Below are positions 31,464-33,802 of a stretch of 33,802 nt of DNA, one piece after another (the stretch's first letter is position 1; each line of letters opens with the position of its first letter). Source of the stretch: JBCCQH01 sp039024435 (lineage in GTDB: Bacteria; Bacteroidota; Bacteroidia; J057; JADKCL01); assembly GCA_039024435.1 (NCBI GenBank), contig JBCCQH010000089.1:1-33802 (forward strand), written 5' to 3'. The notes below the pieces were generated by a model. That model ran no database searches. It saw only the letters and a list, made by a program, of their open reading frames with translations, and was not told where the DNA came from. Both the position numbers and the translations under genes were made by a program.

Positions 31464-33449
31464 TCAAATCCGAATGACCAGCCGCGCGGAAAAATTGCGC
31501 CCCACCAACGGAGCCCACAGTGGAGTAAATTGGGGGGTATTGTAAGGCGCGGAAAGCAAGCTCGCGAATCGGCTTTGCCGCGTGTCCAGCAGATTGTTTA
31601 CCCGCAGCCAGCCATCGATCTTGGGGGAAATTTTGATCTTTACCCCCGCATTCAGCACCGCAAAACCATCTTGCCTGAGGTTCCCCGGTAGCAATTGCGA
31701 GGAGTGCCAACTGCCCGAAGCCTCAACTTCGAATCGCTTTTGCTTGTACTTCGCCGTCCCGTGAACATTGTGCAGCGGGGTTTGCAAGAACTCGTTGCGA
31801 ATGAGCGTATCCTGCCAGTAAACGTTGTTGAAGATGTAAACCCCTTCTAGCCGGACCGAACCGAGCCGCAAGTAGCCTTTGGTTTCAAGGCCGACCGAAA
31901 TCAACTGGGCAGCAAAGTTGACGAATTCTGCCGAGGCACCGCCGAGCGGCTGCCAAACCAAAGGATCGTTGACTTGGGTGTAAAAAGCCCGCTGCAAGAG
32001 GGAAAAACGACGTTGCAGATCGGTCCGGCCGAATTCGACGCTGAATTCGCCGCCCCGGGACTGTTCGGGCACCACCCCCGCAAAATCGATGGGGACCACA
32101 CTGCGAAAACCGTAGGGCTCGGCCACTTCATCGAAGATCGAGGGCATCCGGTAGCCAAACCCACCGCCGAGCCGGAATCGCAATTTGGGCGACGCTTTGA
32201 ACAGGGCCATCAGACGGGGAGCGGGAATGAGACGCCCGTCGTTGCCACTGATTTTTGAGGACGCATCGATGTAGTCCAGGCGCAAACCGGCTTCGACGTT
32301 CAACCGTGCATCCATCCGGTAGAGGAGCAGCCCGAATAGTCCTGCAGTGAGGTAGCTCTGGTCTCGTCGCTGGTTGACCGCACTCTGGGAATCTTCCACA
32401 AATGATTCCGTCGTGACATGCGCTCCGGCTTTCCACTTTGATTTTTGACTCCGCTTTTGCAGACTCACCTCGCTGAAGCTATTGGTTTGTTGCCCCCCAA
32501 AACCGCGGGTCGGACTTCCCCAAAACTCTTGGGTGACATGATCGCGGTCGAATAGGTTGAAACTGTTGCGTACCGCAAGCCACAGATCGGGGCCGCGGAG
32601 CCGGTAGGTCCAGGCTGCCTGGGTGGTAACCCGCGTGCTTTGCATTTCTTCGAAGTAAAAGTTCGTGGGGGTGGCGGGATTGCGTTGGACCGCAACGAGG
32701 TCACCCCCCCGCCGGTTATCCCGCGTTACCAGCAGATCCAAAACAAGCTGGGAACGGGCCTGAGGCAGAGCGATCTCGAAACGGGGATTTAGATGGGCGA
32801 GGATGCTGCGCGGCAGGTCAGAGAAGCCATCTTTGTCCGCGTCATATTGACCTTGCAACTGTAGCCCGGCGTAGGTAGAGAAATTGATGTGATCGCTGAG
32901 CCGGTGCGCCGTGTAAAACCCGATTTGCTGCGGCCCGATGGAATTGACCGAAACTTCCGCTTGGGTCAAGCCCGGGGAAATGGAGCCGCGGTTGAGTTGG
33001 ACGATGCCGCCGATGGCACCGTTGCCAAACAGGGTGCTGCTGGGGCCTTTGACCAGGGCAAAGTCGTAAACGGGACTCAAGGGAAATTGGTTCCGATCAA
33101 AACTTGCGGCCAAACCACCAAAGACGGGAAATCCATCGCGGACAAACTGGGTGTGGCGACCGGGCAGTCCCCGAATGCGCAGAATCTGCGCATTCAGCGT
33201 GGCATTGACCGGTTGAAGATAAAGTCCCAGCGGACCTTGTTCATCACCGATGGTGGGGTGCTCCCGGTTCTGGTCGAGGAGGCGGGATGCCTGAGTAAAA
33301 GGCTCGATCACAAGCTCTAGCGTAGGCAAAAGAGGAGGAGGCAACCGGGTTACCAACTCGGATTTTACCTGGGCGGTGGAATCTGATTGGGCCCGGACCG
33401 GATACCCTATCAGAATGGCCAGCAAGCAAAGGAGAATCAGTTTCGGCAT
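31464..33449 (-). CDS. TonB-dependent outer-membrane receptor
   Basis: A 661-residue receptor with signal MPKLILLCLLAILIGYPVRAQ. The plug domain, about residues 50-160, shows LNAQILRIRGLPGRHTQFVRDGFPVFGG and KGPSSTLFGNGAIGGIVQLNRG, both typical plug motifs. The remainder is a 22-strand-like beta barrel, with amphipathic strands such as GLRLDYIDAS, GYRMPSIFDEVAEPYG and GWLRVNNLLDTR, ending in NFSARLVIRI. There is no N-terminal carboxypeptidase-like domain and no SusD partner nearby, so it is more likely a metal-chelate or vitamin receptor than a glycan one; the substrate is not known. It is transcribed alone, with a TAATTTTG element four bases before the ATG. Its stop codon coincides with the target site of the MITE-like element. 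Confidence 0.93.
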   Translation of the reverse strand: MPKLILLCLLAILIGYPVRAQSDSTAQVKSELVTRLPPPLLPTLELVIEPFTQASRLLDQNREHPTIGDEQGPLGLYLQPVNATLNAQILRIRGLPGRHTQFVRDGFPVFGGLAASFDRNQFPLSPVYDFALVKGPSSTLFGNGAIGGIVQLNRGSISPGLTQAEVSVNSIGPQQIGFYTAHRLSDHINFSTYAGLQLQGQYDADKDGFSDLPRSILAHLNPRFEIALPQARSQLVLDLLVTRDNRRGGDLVAVQRNPATPTNFYFEEMQSTRVTTQAAWTYRLRGPDLWLAVRNSFNLFDRDHVTQEFWGSPTRGFGGQQTNSFSEVSLQKRSQKSKWKAGAHVTTESFVEDSQSAVNQRRDQSYLTAGLFGLLLYRMDARLNVEAGLRLDYIDASSKISGNDGRLIPAPRLMALFKASPKLRFRLGGGFGYRMPSIFDEVAEPYGFRSVVPIDFAGVVPEQSRGGEFSVEFGRTDLQRRFSLLQRAFYTQVNDPLVWQPLGGASAEFVNFAAQLISVGLETKGYLRLGSVRLEGVYIFNNVYWQDTLIRNEFLQTPLHNVHGTAKYKQKRFEVEASGSWHSSQLLPGNLRQDGFAVLNAGVKIKISPKIDGWLRVNNLLDTRQSRFASLLSAPYNTPQFTPLWAPLVGRNFSARLVIRI

Positions 33450-33453
33450 GCGC

Positions 33454-33461
33454 CAAAATTA
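33454..33461 (-). promoter_or_regulatory. Possible -7 promoter element of the TonB receptor gene
   Basis: TAATTTTG on the minus strand matches TANNTTTG exactly and lies four bases before the ATG at 33449. The very short distance implies a leaderless or nearly leaderless transcript, or that the true start is a little downstream. Confidence 0.4.
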
Positions 33462-33495
33462 CAAAATCGAATTCACATCGCCCATGCTCGGGACC

Positions 33496-33511
33496 ACGCT
33501 TTCCAAAGCGT
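33496..33511. repeat. Perfect short palindrome between the TonB receptor and the transposase
   Basis: ACGCTTT (33496-33502) and AAAGCGT (33505-33511) are perfect complements with CC between. It may be an operator for the receptor gene or part of an insertion-sequence end. Confidence 0.45.
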
Positions 33512-33588
33512 AGGCAAGGCCCTGCCACCAAGAAATTCGGAACCCAAAAGGGAAAAGTCTCTCGGAAAAATAACATGCTTGTCCGGAA

Positions 33589-33622
33589 CTTTGCCACGGC
33601 TTTTGCCACGGCTTTTGACACG
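33589..33622. repeat. Short tandem repeat, 12-base unit
   Basis: CTTTGCCACGGC (33589-33600) and TTTTGCCACGGC (33601-33612) follow one another, and a partial third copy, TTTTGACACG, ends at 33622. TGACA-CGAGA-TGTCA overlaps its end as a small hairpin. It lies just before the transposase gene and could belong to its left end. Confidence 0.6.
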
Positions 33623-33670
33623 AGATGTCAATCGGCGGGTTGAGATTTGAGCCAAAGCTCGAATCTGCCC

Positions 33671-33802
33671 ATGAATCTATTCAACTTTATCGCCCAATTT
33701 CCTGACGAACAATCCTGCCGAACCCACTTCGGAGACTTGCGCAAGCAAAAAGGCGTCGTCTGCAAACGTTGCCAGTGCCGGGAGCACTACTGGTTAACCG
33801 CC
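33671..33802 (+). CDS. IS1595-family transposase, N-terminal part (cut by window end)
   Basis: The first 44 codons of a gene that runs off the window. The reading MNLFNFIAQFPDEQSCRTHF, then VVCKRCQCREHYWL, is the zinc-ribbon start of IS1595 / ISXO2 transposases (two Cys-x-x-Cys-type pairs; the first here is CKRC). Family members continue with a second Cys pair and a DDE-type ISXO2-like domain, which lie outside the window. The insertion sequence's left end must lie between 33450 and 33670, but I could not fix its terminal repeat. Intactness cannot be judged. Assignment rests on the strong N-terminal pattern. Confidence 0.75.
   Translation, partial: MNLFNFIAQFPDEQSCRTHFGDLRKQKGVVCKRCQCREHYWLTA

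Noticed and set aside
33589..33622. Possible CRISPR-like repeat
   Set aside because: The 12-base units are directly adjacent with no spacers and no cas genes occur.

Overview
The window looks like a chromosomal segment from a member of the Bacteroidota, most likely the Saprospiria (a Lewinella-like lineage). This is an inference from gene content. Two secreted proteins end in type IX secretion (T9SS) type A sorting domains. There is a TPR / beta-propeller / OmpA protein of the PorE type, a LytTR response regulator, a TonB-dependent receptor, an M16 peptidase pair and a dtd-mazG gene pair. Several genes have a TANNTTTG-like element just before the start codon, the Bacteroidota -7 promoter pattern. 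Base composition is moderately GC-rich in genes and clearly AT-rich in the long intergenic stretches.

Region by region: 1-1000 holds one small basic coiled-coil gene and a long gene-free stretch with two terminator-like hairpins. 1000-9866 holds an MBL-fold hydrolase converging on a giant membrane histidine kinase (about ten PAS and three GAF modules), preceded by a multi-pass GT-C-type glycosyltransferase. 9901-16315 holds a secreted M28 peptidase lipoprotein, a PorE-like protein with two OmpA domains, and recJ. 16489-20243 holds two T9SS cargo proteins, the first with an approximately 50-residue repeated beta-propeller pattern. 20354-23433 holds dtd, a MazG-type pyrophosphohydrolase, an SRPBCC protein, a stand-alone nucleotidyltransferase and a DUF937 protein. 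23577-25742 holds a cysteine-rich lipoprotein, a 63-residue small protein and a LytTR regulator. 25743-26723 is gene-free but contains a perfect 8-bp inverted repeat and a textbook intrinsic terminator. 26724-29274 encodes two overlapping M16 peptidase subunits with complementary active-site halves. 29339-33449 (minus strand) encodes a LOG-family protein, a lipoprotein and a TonB-dependent receptor. The right edge begins an IS1595-family transposase.

Functionally this is mostly core and cell-envelope content (outer-membrane anchoring, protein export cargo, periplasmic proteolysis, nutrient uptake, signalling). Mobile DNA is confined to the right end: the truncated transposase and a 162-bp MITE-like element. 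That element is flanked by TCA repeats, one of which is the stop codon of the TonB receptor. I did not find a CRISPR array, tRNA, rRNA or a recognisable defence island.

The most interesting items for follow-up are: the MITE placed exactly at a stop codon; the orphan terminator and gene-free region before the M16 pair, which may mark an unannotated RNA; the intergenic repeat after the DUF937 gene, whose one right arm can pair with either of two left arms; the LOG protein with a pentapeptide-repeat-like N-terminus and a changed phosphate-binding loop; and the DUF937 protein with two EF-hand-like loops.
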